From JAKFVC01 sp040386595 (GTDB taxonomy: Bacteria; Planctomycetota; Planctomycetia; Planctomycetales; Planctomycetaceae): 64,000 bases of DNA. The stretch's first letter is position 1. Each line of letters starts with the position of its first letter. A program made the translations under genes and the position numbers. The notes under the pieces are model-generated. The model ran no database searches. It was not told the DNA's origin and saw nothing but the letters and a program-made list of their open reading frames with translations. Location: NCBI GenBank assembly GCA_040386595.1, contig JAZKFE010000003.1, forward strand, positions 83,208 to 147,207, written 5' to 3'. Shown piece by piece: positions 25,454 through 35,011 of the stretch.

Positions 25454-27076
25454 CTAGTAGCCATTTTCCGGCCTCGAGTCCAGGGCGCCACAACGAGCGA
25501 TCGCCGTTGCGCTGATTGTTATCAGGAATACAAAACCGTAGACCAGTGGGTAGTGGTGATTCATCAAATTGAAAACACCGTCAACATACTCGTCCGCTTC
25601 TAAATTATTAAAGACGGCCAGTGTGCCAAGTTCGGTTTGACCGGGAATGGAATCCGCCACAATGTCGGTCAGAGCCGGCATGAGCACCGCGATCACCACC
25701 GCTGCGATAGGACGTCGTAGCCAGCAAACAGCAGCAACTGCGATCGCGTAAACTTGCGCATGCAATAGAGGCATGCAGGCCAGGTACACAAAGCCCGTGC
25801 GACCAGCGTCAGACCGATAGGGGGACTTCCACCCGATAAGCGCGGGAAGCCCATCGAGCACGATCACAACCGCCAGGAGGCCTACAATAAACTTCGTCCA
25901 GAACCAGGTCGTTGGCGCGATCGGTCGTGTGCGCCAAAAATGCTGTAGACCGGGCTCTAATTCTGCCGCGAAAATCCCCACTCCAACCAAGGCACTCCAG
26001 AGTAAACCGACATACCAACTGTTCGACGGTAATCCACCGGCCAATCTTAGGATCAGTGTCTCAGTCTCACCAGCACTCTCGAACAAATTGATCCCTGTAA
26101 TCAAGAGCGCCAAAGTGAAACCGGCCAGACAAAGTGGCAGTGACTGTCGCAAATCAAGCCAGATTAAAGCCCCGAGACGCCCAGGAAGTCGAAAGAAACG
26201 ATTGACTGGTAGAGTCGGTAGCCGCCACCAGGAACTCCTACCCGGACATACCGCCGAGCCTTCCTGGCGACGCCCATAGCGGCGTGCAAACCAACACCCA
26301 AGCACGTACGTCACGAGCAAACTGCCGGCAATTGGCCACCAAACACTCGAACTCAGTTCTAAATCCTGGTAGGTCGTTCCATCATGCAAACCGTAGCTAG
26401 ACAGCGAAACTAATGACTGCGGGAACAAGGCGGCGACCCGGTGAGCGACGCTGAAAGGCTCTGCCTGAATTCGAATTGCCGGGATGATAGTCCACAGGAG
26501 CGCAATAATTGCTCCCCAGAATCCGACCTGGCGTTCGGTCCGGCAAAGTGTTCCAAACAGCGACAGCAACGCCATCAGTTCCAGCGTAGCAACCAACGAA
26601 ATCGCGGTCGTTGTCCACAGAACAGCAACCGCCGCAGCCGGCAACAGGCTGGCACGTTCGAGAAGTCCTGGGGATGACCTTCCGCGCAGCTCAGCTTGTT
26701 CGACCAAGCCACTCGCGACGATCACCGTCACCAAGAGCGCCCCCACAATGATCGGTACGGCCAAACACGCCCAAGCGCCGAACAGTCGAACCCAGGCCAT
26801 CTGTCGTAGTGAAATCGGCAATGAGGCCGAGTACTTGATGGTCCGACGGGTATACTCGCCGGCGGCGGTTGGCATCGCCAGCAAGACTGCTGCCAGACAA
26901 CCAAGTCCTGCGCAGGTGGCATAGTAACCCGAAACGAAGGCACGGGGTCGGTACTCAATTTCATAAGCCACACAATACCCCAGATAGAGCATTGCAAATA
27001 CCAGTCCCAAAACCAGCGTCGAACGACGCTCCGCCCATTCCTTAGCCATTAAACTACGAAGCTGACGAGTCATCAT
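25454..27076 (-). CDS. ABC-2-type transporter permease
   Basis: 540 residues with about twelve hydrophobic helices in two similar halves. The N-terminus (MTRQLRSLMAKEWAERRSTLVLGLVFAMLY) and the segment AAGEYTRRTIKYSASLPIS are typical of ABC-2 permeases in GntR-linked operons. It lies 63 bases after the ATPase gene in the same direction. It forms the membrane part of the exporter with the ATPase at 27140-28036. Confidence 0.8.
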   Translation of the reverse strand: MMTRQLRSLMAKEWAERRSTLVLGLVFAMLYLGYCVAYEIEYRPRAFVSGYYATCAGLGCLAAVLLAMPTAAGEYTRRTIKYSASLPISLRQMAWVRLFGAWACLAVPIIVGALLVTVIVASGLVEQAELRGRSSPGLLERASLLPAAAVAVLWTTTAISLVATLELMALLSLFGTLCRTERQVGFWGAIIALLWTIIPAIRIQAEPFSVAHRVAALFPQSLVSLSSYGLHDGTTYQDLELSSSVWWPIAGSLLVTYVLGCWFARRYGRRQEGSAVCPGRSSWWRLPTLPVNRFFRLPGRLGALIWLDLRQSLPLCLAGFTLALLITGINLFESAGETETLILRLAGGLPSNSWYVGLLWSALVGVGIFAAELEPGLQHFWRTRPIAPTTWFWTKFIVGLLAVVIVLDGLPALIGWKSPYRSDAGRTGFVYLACMPLLHAQVYAIAVAAVCWLRRPIAAVVIAVLMPALTDIVADSIPGQTELGTLAVFNNLEADEYVDGVFNLMNHHYPLVYGFVFLITISATAIARCGALDSRPENGY

Positions 27077-27139
27077 AGTAACAATTCAATCTTGGAGAAG
27101 GATGTTGGCAACTCAGATTGTGGACCGCTGAAAACGAAT

Positions 27140-28036
27140 CTAGACCACCGGCCAATCTTGAGGCCGACCAATCACAAAAGCCTCAAAAATATCGTCGAGC
27201 GACATCGCGGCGGGCAGGGGAGAAAACCCTAAACTCTCTAGGTCGTCCACTATTTTAGTGATGCCATCGACGACAATCTCAATCTGATCTCCCTGCCGGC
27301 GTACATCCAGCAAACCGGCAGGGGACGCAAGGCGACGAGCAATTTCAACCGGCACCACCAGTCGCTGAACCTCGCTCCGTAACGCATCGGTGGCCCCCTG
27401 GCGTACGATCCGTCCTCGATCGAGTATCGCGACGGCATCGGCCACCGCTTCAACTTCCGCGAGCAAATGGGAGCTATAAATCACCGTCCGCCCCTCGGCT
27501 TGGAGGTGTTCGACTAAATCGCGATAAAACTCCTTGCGAGACACCGGATCCAAACCGAGTGCCGGATCGTCCAGAATGGCGACCTGCGGCTCGTGAGCCA
27601 GCGCCACCGCCAAACCGAGCTTAACAGTCTGCCCTTTCGATAGACGCTCAATTCGAACCTGCCGCGGCAATTCAAAGCGATCGAGGTATTGATTCGCTAA
27701 CACCGGATTCCAGCTGGGATAGAAGGGCTCGAGAAATCGGCAGAGTTCGACGGAAGTCATCCAACCATACAGCGACTGATCCTCAGCGAGATACCCGACG
27801 CGACGCCGCAGTTCCAAGGGTTCCTGGGCCGGATTACAACCTGCTACGCGGATCTGCCCTTTATCTGGCGACAAGAGTCCCAGCAGCGTCCGAATGGTGG
27901 TCGTTTTACCGGCTCCGTTGCGCCCCAACAGAGCAAACGTCTGCCCTGCTTGAACCTCGAACGAAACGTCCTGCAAGATCGCCTGCGAACCGAAGGACTT
28001 ACTGAGGTGATGAACGGAAACTGCGGTTTCTGACAT
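27140..28036 (-). CDS. ABC transporter ATP-binding protein, Asp-variant Walker B
   Basis: 298 residues. Walker A GRNGAGKTT near 38, Q-loop GYLAEDQSLYGWM, signature LSKGQTVKL and Walker B VAILDDPALGLDP. The catalytic Glu after Walker B is Asp here, while its paralogue at 21028 keeps Glu. The switch His is present (YSSHLLAEV). It begins 31 bases after the GntR gene and precedes the permease gene. Confidence 0.9.
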   Translation of the reverse strand: MSETAVSVHHLSKSFGSQAILQDVSFEVQAGQTFALLGRNGAGKTTTIRTLLGLLSPDKGQIRVAGCNPAQEPLELRRRVGYLAEDQSLYGWMTSVELCRFLEPFYPSWNPVLANQYLDRFELPRQVRIERLSKGQTVKLGLAVALAHEPQVAILDDPALGLDPVSRKEFYRDLVEHLQAEGRTVIYSSHLLAEVEAVADAVAILDRGRIVRQGATDALRSEVQRLVVPVEIARRLASPAGLLDVRRQGDQIEIVVDGITKIVDDLESLGFSPLPAAMSLDDIFEAFVIGRPQDWPVV

Positions 28037-28067
28037 GAGAGACCTTCCGCTGAGTCGAGATAGGAAA

Positions 28068-28451
28068 CTACATCTGCGTCGACGCTGCTGCCGTTAGTCG
28101 CACCCGTAATTCCGCGGCCGTTAGCCCCAACAGCACACCTTGTTGCACAACCGCATCAAACTCACGAAAGTACTTTTCGCGCTGAGCGGCAAGCTGGGAA
28201 ACAGCCTCTTGAGAAGGCTGACTCACATACGTGCCATCACCATGCCGTAGTTCAATCAGCTTTTCGGCCGCCAATCGTTCATAGACCCGGAAGACCGTAT
28301 TCACGTTAACAGCCAACTGCTGAGCCAGCTCCCGAACGGACGGCAACTTGTCGCCGGAAGCCAATGTTCCCGCGAGACAATGTGCTCGCAGCTGCTCCGT
28401 GATCTGCCGCGAAATCGGGACCGATGAACCGCGTTCAATATGCAAGAACAT
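28068..28451 (-). CDS. GntR-family regulator, YtrA type
   Basis: 127 residues with GGAGG 5 bases before the ATG. A winged helix-turn-helix (PISRQITEQLRAHCLAG, LPSVRELAQQLAVNVNTVFRVY, AEKLIELRHGDGTYV) is followed by a short C-terminal helical tail. It is a paralogue of the regulator at 20636 and heads its own ABC operon on the opposite strand. Autoregulation through the semi-palindrome on its promoter is likely. Confidence 0.9.
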   Translation of the reverse strand: MFLHIERGSSVPISRQITEQLRAHCLAGTLASGDKLPSVRELAQQLAVNVNTVFRVYERLAAEKLIELRHGDGTYVSQPSQEAVSQLAAQREKYFREFDAVVQQGVLLGLTAAELRVRLTAAASTQM

Positions 28452-28466
28452 GCGACCTCCAAGTGT

Positions 28467-28501
28467 TCACAGTACTATAACAGTGATTCACAGGACGTCA
28501 A
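28467..28501 (-). promoter_or_regulatory. Promoter/operator of the second gntR operon
   Basis: On the reverse strand, TTGACG (28496-28501), a 16-base spacer and TATAGT (28474-28479). A 20-base imperfect palindrome (28467-28486, 14 of 20 positions symmetric) covers the -10 box. The GntR gene follows with a strong SD. It differs in sequence from the operator at 20612, so the two regulators probably do not cross-bind. Confidence 0.7.
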
Positions 28502-28811
28502 GAGAAAAGAAAGTCTCTTGTAGGGCACTGAAAGCAGCGGGATCGGATCAAGCCCATCATCGGTCGGCAAGAAGTCAACAACGTCATCAATAGGCTCGTA
28601 AAGTATTTGCGAACACGATTCCTCACTCATTCTGAAGGACAACAGCCGCCTCCAGTGAAATCGGGCAGTGCGCTCCAGTCTCTAGCAAGATCGAGGCCGA
28701 TTGATGTGACATCCATATAACGTTGGCTCATCGCAGACGACTTGCTAGGATTCGCACTCATTGACAGACGTCACTTTTTTCGCATTCAGATCACATCGCC
28801 GAGGCCCCAGG
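28502..28811. other. Intergenic between divergent genes
   Basis: 310 bases between the second gntR promoter and the P450 gene. No gene seen. TTGACA at 28761-28766 could be a -35 box for the P450 gene, but no matching -10 box is clear. Confidence 0.35.
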
Positions 28812-30221
28812 ATGGAGTTGAAACAATTCGCCGAGATCCCCGGTCAATGTGGTTGGGGGCCGCAATGGAATGCCTATCGGCGGCGGTTGCAGTTGGGTGA
28901 GGTCTTGCAACAGATTAGCTCGACGCATGGTGATATCGCGAGAATCCCTATCGCGGGCAGTCGCAAGGTGTTGATTTCGCACCCCGACGACATTCGTGAC
29001 GTTCTGGTTTCGAAATCACAGTACTTCGGCCTGTGCGGCCAGGACTTGCTTCGCCGCGTATTACCTTGGGGGCTAATTGCGACGGAAGGACAATTTCACG
29101 ATGAGCATCGCGCGGTGATGCTGATGACGTTGCGTAAAGTCTTGACGCGGCGTGTGCTGACCGCGGTCATGGCCCGGTCGCAACAAGCATTGTCCCCGCT
29201 GCAAGATGGGGCAGTGCTCGACCTGACTCAGTTCTGCCGGTCATTGAGCCTCGGTATCGCAGCCACGCTGCTGTTTCCCGATGAAGCCGGGGAAGACATC
29301 ACCTCGCGGGTTGACCATGCCGCGTTGCTGGATCTGCTGTCGCAAACGAATTCGTGGTTTCTGGGCATGCCCATCGCATTTCAGAAGCTCTGCTTTCTGG
29401 TGGGATTTCGTCGCACGGCCGCCATGTTAATGACCCGTCGTCGCGTACGAGAGCAGCTGACCGAGGCCATTGCGTTGGCGAGTACCATCCCTCGTAGCGG
29501 CCCCGACGCGGACGTGATGTCGCTGGTCATGAATGGTGGAGAAGTCGGCGGGAAGATGGCGGGGCAATTTCTGCAGGACAATCTGCTGACGATCCTGATT
29601 GCTGGGTACGAGACCACTGCAAACACGATCGCCTGGGCTATGTGGGAAGCGGCACAGCAGAAGCCGCTGCAGTCGCGGATGGCGGAGGAGGGCAGTCGAC
29701 TGTCTGATGATCCTGCGGCCAACATGGAATGGTCTAACAATGCAACCTGGACCAGTGCGACGGTGCAGGAATCACTGCGCATGTACCCTTCAGTCTGGGC
29801 GCTGCCACGCCGCACACTGTCGGAATACCGTATGGGCGAATACCTCCTGCCCAAGGATACGTGGGTGTATGTCAGTCAGTGGGTCACACACCGCGATCCG
29901 CGCTGGTTCCCCAATCCCCTGCAATTTACTCCTGATCGCTGGTTGACTTTGACTACCCCTAGCCCAGATCCATTGAGTGGTTCTGCGATTGATCCTGCAA
30001 CGTCGCCCGAGCGCCCCCAATTTTCCTTCTTCCCGTTCGGTGGAGGCAAACGCTTCTGCATCGGCAAGGCCATCTTTGATGAAGAGGCCTGCATATTGTT
30101 AGGAAATTTCTTCGCCCGTTGGGAGTTGACGCCGCTTCCAGACTGCCGCCCCCAACCAGCGTTCTACGTCACGATGCAACCCAATCAACCGCTGCTCGTG
30201 AAGTTAAAACTTCGCGCGTAA
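28812..30221 (+). CDS. Cytochrome P450
   Basis: 469 residues from the ATG at 28812 (an in-frame TTG at 28761 is less likely). All P450 hallmarks are present: I-helix AGYETTANT (oxygen-binding), K-helix ExxR in VQESLRMYPS, PERF-like region FTPDRWL and the heme loop FPFGGGKRFCIGKAIF with the axial Cys near residue 409. It resembles bacterial soluble P450s that hydroxylate fatty acids, terpenes or sterols. The substrate cannot be read. No ferredoxin or reductase gene is adjacent. Confidence 0.93.
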   Translation: MELKQFAEIPGQCGWGPQWNAYRRRLQLGEVLQQISSTHGDIARIPIAGSRKVLISHPDDIRDVLVSKSQYFGLCGQDLLRRVLPWGLIATEGQFHDEHRAVMLMTLRKVLTRRVLTAVMARSQQALSPLQDGAVLDLTQFCRSLSLGIAATLLFPDEAGEDITSRVDHAALLDLLSQTNSWFLGMPIAFQKLCFLVGFRRTAAMLMTRRRVREQLTEAIALASTIPRSGPDADVMSLVMNGGEVGGKMAGQFLQDNLLTILIAGYETTANTIAWAMWEAAQQKPLQSRMAEEGSRLSDDPAANMEWSNNATWTSATVQESLRMYPSVWALPRRTLSEYRMGEYLLPKDTWVYVSQWVTHRDPRWFPNPLQFTPDRWLTLTTPSPDPLSGSAIDPATSPERPQFSFFPFGGGKRFCIGKAIFDEEACILLGNFFARWELTPLPDCRPQPAFYVTMQPNQPLLVKLKLRA

Positions 30222-30295
30222 GGCACATCGATAATGTGTACTAGATTGGGAAAATATTAGCCCATATCGCCAGTTTTGAGTTGCAATACTTGAGT

Positions 30296-30480
30296 GCATT
30301 TCGGCCCGGAGGGCCCGTCGTCGGTAGCCAGAGGCGTGAGCCTCTGGAGTCCAATCGATTTCGTAGTGCCGCCCCGGGAAGGGCCGGTCTCTCCGAGGCG
30401 GATCACAAGAAATCCGTGGGCTTCTCGCCCCAGAAGTTTACACCTCTGACTACCGACGTCGAGCCCTCCGGGCTGTTGGA
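30296..30480. repeat. Dispersed intergenic repeat, inverted pair
   Basis: The first 54 bases (30296-30349, beginning GCATTTCGGCCCGGAGGGCC) are nearly identical, in inverse orientation, to 45973-46026. A second, weaker inverted copy (30438-30480, ending around GAGCCCTCCGGGCTG) could pair with the first. It fills most of the gap between the P450 and the large reverse-strand gene. It contains no gene and may act as a bidirectional transcript end. Confidence 0.75.
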
Positions 30481-30536
30481 TTCGACACCCCCAATACCGC
30501 AACGTAGAAACATCCTGGTCATTCTGAGACCTCGAT

Positions 30537-33500
30537 TTATTTCACATCCTCAACAAGCTTCGTGGTGTTAACAATCTCCCCGCCGCCAGGTGTCAGGAGC
30601 GCGCGAACTGCGGCGTCGTCGTTTTGAGCGGAAATGAACTTGGCGGTGCCGTCTGCCATTCCGGCGTGCCAGCCTTCGGGGAACCACCCTCCAAATTTCG
30701 GAGGAGGCGAGCCGACCAAATAGGCAATGTCGTCAGGCTTAGTCCAAGGAATGTCTCGTTTCGCCTCGACGAGGCAAACGATGTTACTGGTACCGTCGGT
30801 CAGATCCCCTAGCGTTGCCCCACGCGGATTCGAAAACATGGTTCCCAGGTTATACCGCTGCACAGTATCAGGAGCATCAGGTGCGCCGGCCCCTGCACTT
30901 AATCCTCCAGCACCAGCATCTCCCCCCGGAGCACTCGGCGGCAACCCCGGAGTCACCACTGCGAAATACGAGGCATTTGAGGACTGTGGGGAATCGAACA
31001 ACGACCGGAACACGTCGGGCATCTTGGCGAGGATGGTCTTGTTGTGTTCGCTGTCCCACGGTTCCTCAAAGTGGTATTCGTCATACAGTTTCTGTTCCCC
31101 GAGCTGCGGGAGAATTTCAACTCGCCAACTATGGGGGACCGTTCCCTTGCCATCTTTGCCATAGATCACCGCTGCGGGAAATCGTTTATACTGGTCATAA
31201 TAGTTCCGTTGCGCCAGCATTAAGGTACGCAAATTCTCCATCGCTTTTTTATGGGCACGGGGTTTGTTGTCTCGGCCCGCGCGTGTCGAGCGGATATATT
31301 TTTGACGAATAATATAAGCATTGGTCGTGTTGGGTTCATCTGTCCGAGGCATCACAATACGAACCGACCAAATATCGAAGGTGTATTCCTCGTTCGGTTG
31401 GAATTGCTGTACGACCTCAAGCTTTGCCCCGACGGGGAGTTTTTTTGTGTCACGAATGGCTTGAAATTCTAGGAACTCTCGGTCGGTCACAGGAGCTTCG
31501 TCACGCCGGAATTGCCATTCAAAAATTGCCGCGAAGACTTCGTTATCGGTGAGCGGCAATTGCTTCTGGCCAGCAATGGTATTGTACGAGTCATTAAAAT
31601 TTTTGATCGTCATCTGTAGCTGAGAAAGGCTCTCGTAAGGAGAAGCCAGTGCAATTCTAGACATATCTGAAGTAGCAGCTCTCGTCCAGGAGACAAATTC
31701 TTGACGAACGAGCAGGCCTGGGCGCTGAGTGAATCGATCTACTGTTTCTGGATCTTGCGGATATTCTTTCAATTCGATTTGCCAAGCCAATCCCGGAGAA
31801 CCAGGGGACGACCAGATCGCAGGGGAGCTCGGGAGCAATGCCGACTTCGAGCGGCCCTTGGCTGTGGACAGATTCGCTTGAATTGTCCAGCCTGCGGGCA
31901 TGATCTGTTCTTCCGCAATCTGCCGCAGCGCCTGCAATTCGCCGGCGTCAAATTCCGGTGTTTTTTCTCGCAACAAGATCCAACGAATTGCGGCAACGAC
32001 TTCCTCTTCAGTCAGAGGCTGTTGTTCGGGATGAGTTTGATGTTTGCCCCTCTTCGCGTTGAATTCATTGACGGCATCGGTAAGCGGAATTGGTGTCGCA
32101 CCACTATCCGTCACCACGGGCATGTAAGGTGCCGCAAAGATCTCGAGGTTGGCTCCTGCTTCATCCCGGATGCTGGTCTGAAGATTCTGGACAATGGCTA
32201 GCACCGTACCACGTTTGCGGGCTTCAGTCACGACGTCAACGCCGGGACTCAAGCGTGTATTGACCAACGTTTCGACATTCGGCACTGCCGTCGGTACATT
32301 GTTAGTACTTGGCAGGTAAAGCACTTTGACAACAACATTTCCGACCTCCGACTGGGCGAGGTCTTCTTCCGTAAATTGCACCGGCAGAGCGTTATTCCGC
32401 AAAAATTCACGCGATGCGGCCACCGGGTAGGGGATCTCTAACGAGAGCCACAAGCTAACCCCGGGACGAGACGGAATACCCGAAATCTGGAGCCGTGTGA
32501 TTGTCCCCGACTCCTGCATGAATCGTCCAGGCAGAGTAAAATTCGGAATGGCGATACCTAGCGGAGTATTGCGTTTCCATTGTGGAGTCAGTGTGGCTCC
32601 AGCCGGAGAGGTCATCCGCACTTGAACGAATTTGTCCGCCTGGTGGATTCGAATCCAGGTATCAGTTCGAGCGACTTGACTATCGAAATTAGTCGGACGG
32701 ACAGCCTCATTGCCTCCCCAGCCCACAACTAAAGTGTCGCCGTCAATTCGATAAATCCCTTTTGATGTGGCTTCGGCCGCACCATTTGATTCCACGCCTG
32801 TCATATCGATGGTTTTAGGATTCACATAGGGATTAAGAACGATTGAATACGACCGCTTTTGATCACCGTCCAACATGCGCCACTTTTGGCTTTGAACCTG
32901 AGCCTTCAGCTTCTGTTCCTGAATATTCACCCCTTCGCCGGTGATTGACTTCAGATACCATTCCCCATCCAGCTCAGATAGGAAACGGTTGGCGTCGATC
33001 GTTTTGATCCGCACAACAGCTAGCACGGTCCCCAGCTTCGTCGCCGAGTCAATGACGGTATCGTCGACTTCCGAATCGTCGTTAATCAATACCTCAGGTT
33101 TCGATTTCCCTTGTGGGAGATAGATCACTTCAATGATTTCGCCGCCGTCGCTCGCCCGTTTTAGTTCAGCATTTCTCACGATGGGCTGCAGACCATGAAC
33201 GCTGAGGCAGTCGTAGGCTGCCTCTGATGGCTTTGGAATTTCGACCGTCAGACTCAAGTCAGTTTTTGGATTGCCGCTCCCCTTTTTCTGGAGTAATAGC
33301 TCGGATTTGCCGACAGCTAACCCGAAACCTCCGGGAATCACCTCATTGGACCAAATCACTTTACCGATAGGCGAAGCCTCACTCACGGGAGCAATGGTTC
33401 CGTCGCTTAGCCGCTCGTTGAGATAGAGCATCACCAACGGTTGTTCGTCACGAACGCGTTTGAATGTTTGGCGGCCACCATCGCTTCCGTCATGATTCTT

Positions 33501-33974
33501 AGACCACTGGATAACAAGCGTATCGCCGTCGATCCGATAATCTGCTCGCCGCCGGAAGGACAAATTCGACTTGTCCTTCTCATCAGGATGAATAACCAGC
33601 GTTTTCAAACCTTTTCGCAAATAGGTCTCTAGCCGACACACTGTAGGTCCAAGTGGCCCCGGTGAGCTGTATTGATGCCCACGGAATCGCGTTCGCAAAC
33701 CAGCGGTGGCTTCAAATAGTTTCCCGACACCAAAGACAGTGGATTCCAAAATCCATTCGCCTTCGAGGTCCGTCGGCGTGTCAGGGGTGTCGGCAAGATC
33801 CACCTGCTTCGTGATCATTCCCACCTTAGGACTGGTCACCGCCTCTGTGGTGCCCGAGGGTGAATCCCATTTGGTATTGGGATTCAGTAGCTCTTCCACT
33901 CGGCGGTCAATAATTTGATCTTTGAGTTCGTCACGCAGGCGAATGGTCTGTTGCACTTTGGCCATTCGTCGCTG
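30537..33974 (-). CDS. Large multidomain secreted protein, C-terminal part
   Basis: About 1,145 residues, downstream of the N-run, continuing the gene that starts at 36562. It opens with the end of a coiled coil (QRRMAKVQQTIRLRDELKDQ, then RRVEELLNP). Two TIGR03067-like domains follow (DLEGEWILESTVFG... and LDGEWYLKSITGEG..., each with a YRIDGDTLV strand). A long middle region of unknown type follows, and a DUF1559-like C-terminus (ENLRTLMLAQRNYYDQYKRFP, SWRVEILPQL, FEEPWDSEHN, DGTSNIVCLVEA, MADGTAKFIS). It is probably exported. A Gly/Ala/Pro-rich insert lies within the DUF1559 part. Confidence 0.75.
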   Translation of the reverse strand, partial: QRRMAKVQQTIRLRDELKDQIIDRRVEELLNPNTKWDSPSGTTEAVTSPKVGMITKQVDLADTPDTPTDLEGEWILESTVFGVGKLFEATAGLRTRFRGHQYSSPGPLGPTVCRLETYLRKGLKTLVIHPDEKDKSNLSFRRRADYRIDGDTLVIQWSKNHDGSDGGRQTFKRVRDEQPLVMLYLNERLSDGTIAPVSEASPIGKVIWSNEVIPGGFGLAVGKSELLLQKKGSGNPKTDLSLTVEIPKPSEAAYDCLSVHGLQPIVRNAELKRASDGGEIIEVIYLPQGKSKPEVLINDDSEVDDTVIDSATKLGTVLAVVRIKTIDANRFLSELDGEWYLKSITGEGVNIQEQKLKAQVQSQKWRMLDGDQKRSYSIVLNPYVNPKTIDMTGVESNGAAEATSKGIYRIDGDTLVVGWGGNEAVRPTNFDSQVARTDTWIRIHQADKFVQVRMTSPAGATLTPQWKRNTPLGIAIPNFTLPGRFMQESGTITRLQISGIPSRPGVSLWLSLEIPYPVAASREFLRNNALPVQFTEEDLAQSEVGNVVVKVLYLPSTNNVPTAVPNVETLVNTRLSPGVDVVTEARKRGTVLAIVQNLQTSIRDEAGANLEIFAAPYMPVVTDSGATPIPLTDAVNEFNAKRGKHQTHPEQQPLTEEEVVAAIRWILLREKTPEFDAGELQALRQIAEEQIMPAGWTIQANLSTAKGRSKSALLPSSPAIWSSPGSPGLAWQIELKEYPQDPETVDRFTQRPGLLVRQEFVSWTRAATSDMSRIALASPYESLSQLQMTIKNFNDSYNTIAGQKQLPLTDNEVFAAIFEWQFRRDEAPVTDREFLEFQAIRDTKKLPVGAKLEVVQQFQPNEEYTFDIWSVRIVMPRTDEPNTTNAYIIRQKYIRSTRAGRDNKPRAHKKAMENLRTLMLAQRNYYDQYKRFPAAVIYGKDGKGTVPHSWRVEILPQLGEQKLYDEYHFEEPWDSEHNKTILAKMPDVFRSLFDSPQSSNASYFAVVTPGLPPSAPGGDAGAGGLSAGAGAPDAPDTVQRYNLGTMFSNPRGATLGDLTDGTSNIVCLVEAKRDIPWTKPDDIAYLVGSPPPKFGGWFPEGWHAGMADGTAKFISAQNDDAAVRALLTPGGGEIVNTTKLVEDVK

Positions 33975-33984
33975 NNNNNNNNNN
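33975..33984. other. 10-N assembly gap
   Basis: Ten N inside the large reverse-strand gene. Joining the flanks directly keeps the coiled-coil frame open (Asp-Gln-Arg-Arg-Met across the junction), so the missing length may be zero. Confidence 0.9.
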
Positions 33985-35011
33985 ATCAACTACAGCCCGG
34001 TTCGCGACGCCGCCGAGGGCGAGTTCTGCCTGGTGCAGCTGTTGCCGCAACTGGAAGGCCTGGGAGACGGCAGTTCGCAGCTTCGCTTTCAATTCCACTG
34101 CGGGGGCCGTTGAATGGTGAATTCTCTCCGCCAGTTCGATTGCCCGACGTTCCTGGGCTTCAAATTCTGCTTTCAATTCCGGAACATTCTCGATCGCTTT
34201 GTTTTCCGTTTCAGCCACCGGGTCAGCAGGAATATAAAGAAACCCCGGGCCGGTCGGAGAGGAGTTTGCGTCCAAGTGATTCAGCAACGTCTTGGCCTGG
34301 CCGTGCAGCTCGTTCGTGCCATTGATGATGACGCTGTTAGTCCGTTTGTCCGCAACGATTGCGGCACCGGGCGTCGTCCCAATCAATTGCTGTGCTAATT
34401 CCGCAGCAACAGTGGCATCGGCATGTTTGAGTTCGTAGATCTTGACCGTGGTGTGAATATTGTTGGCAAGCCCCATGGGATTTCCTGGCATGCCTGGGAG
34501 TCGTCCCCCTCCCATTTCAATCTCACCCGCGGTGGGCATCCCCGCTGCCATACCCCCCATGCCCGCTCCCATTCCAGGGCCTGCGGGCCCTCCCATTCCC
34601 ATCACCATTCCTGGGTTGGCACCTCGCGGTTTGGCCGGAAATGTCTGAGCCTTCACAACGTCATCGTCGGGCTTAGGGGGAACGGACCATTCGCCGGTTT
34701 GATCCGAAAAAATCTGTAGTTGATCACCATTCTCAACGACAATGATTTCGTCTTCAAGGACTGGAGTCGTAGTAAACCCGGTCGGCGAAGCCAGGGTCCC
34801 CCACTTTCCCGTAGTGGCACTGTAACCCCACACATACTTCCCTTTGCCCAGCGGTTCGCTATAGAGACAGCCAACATCCTGGCTCCCGAGGAGAACAAGT
34901 CGTCCGGCGGGAGCTTTGAACTCAATCGTCGTCCATTTGGCCAGCTTGCGACTGTACCCCCAAGCTCGATCTCCCTTTGGGGAAATTGCGATGATCAGAA
35001 GCACTGTATTT
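33985..35011 (-). CDS. Large multidomain secreted protein, middle part
   Basis: Middle of the same gene, read in a different frame from the N-terminal part. It begins about VLLIIAISPKGDRAWGYSRK, then a beta-rich region with GDQLQIFSDQTGEW, a Gly/Met-rich linker (GMVMGMGGPAGPGMG...), a secretin N-domain-like segment (VKIYELKHADATVAAELAQQ and RTNSVIINGTNELH) and a coiled coil running into the N-run. Residues upstream in this frame are shadows of the neighbouring Gly-rich stretch. A base insertion near 35009-35011 best explains the frame change. Confidence 0.65.

Noticed and set aside
26484..26924. Forward frame (146 codons) opposite the ABC permease
   Set aside because: Low-complexity Ser/Arg/Thr-rich product with no motif; shadow of the permease gene.
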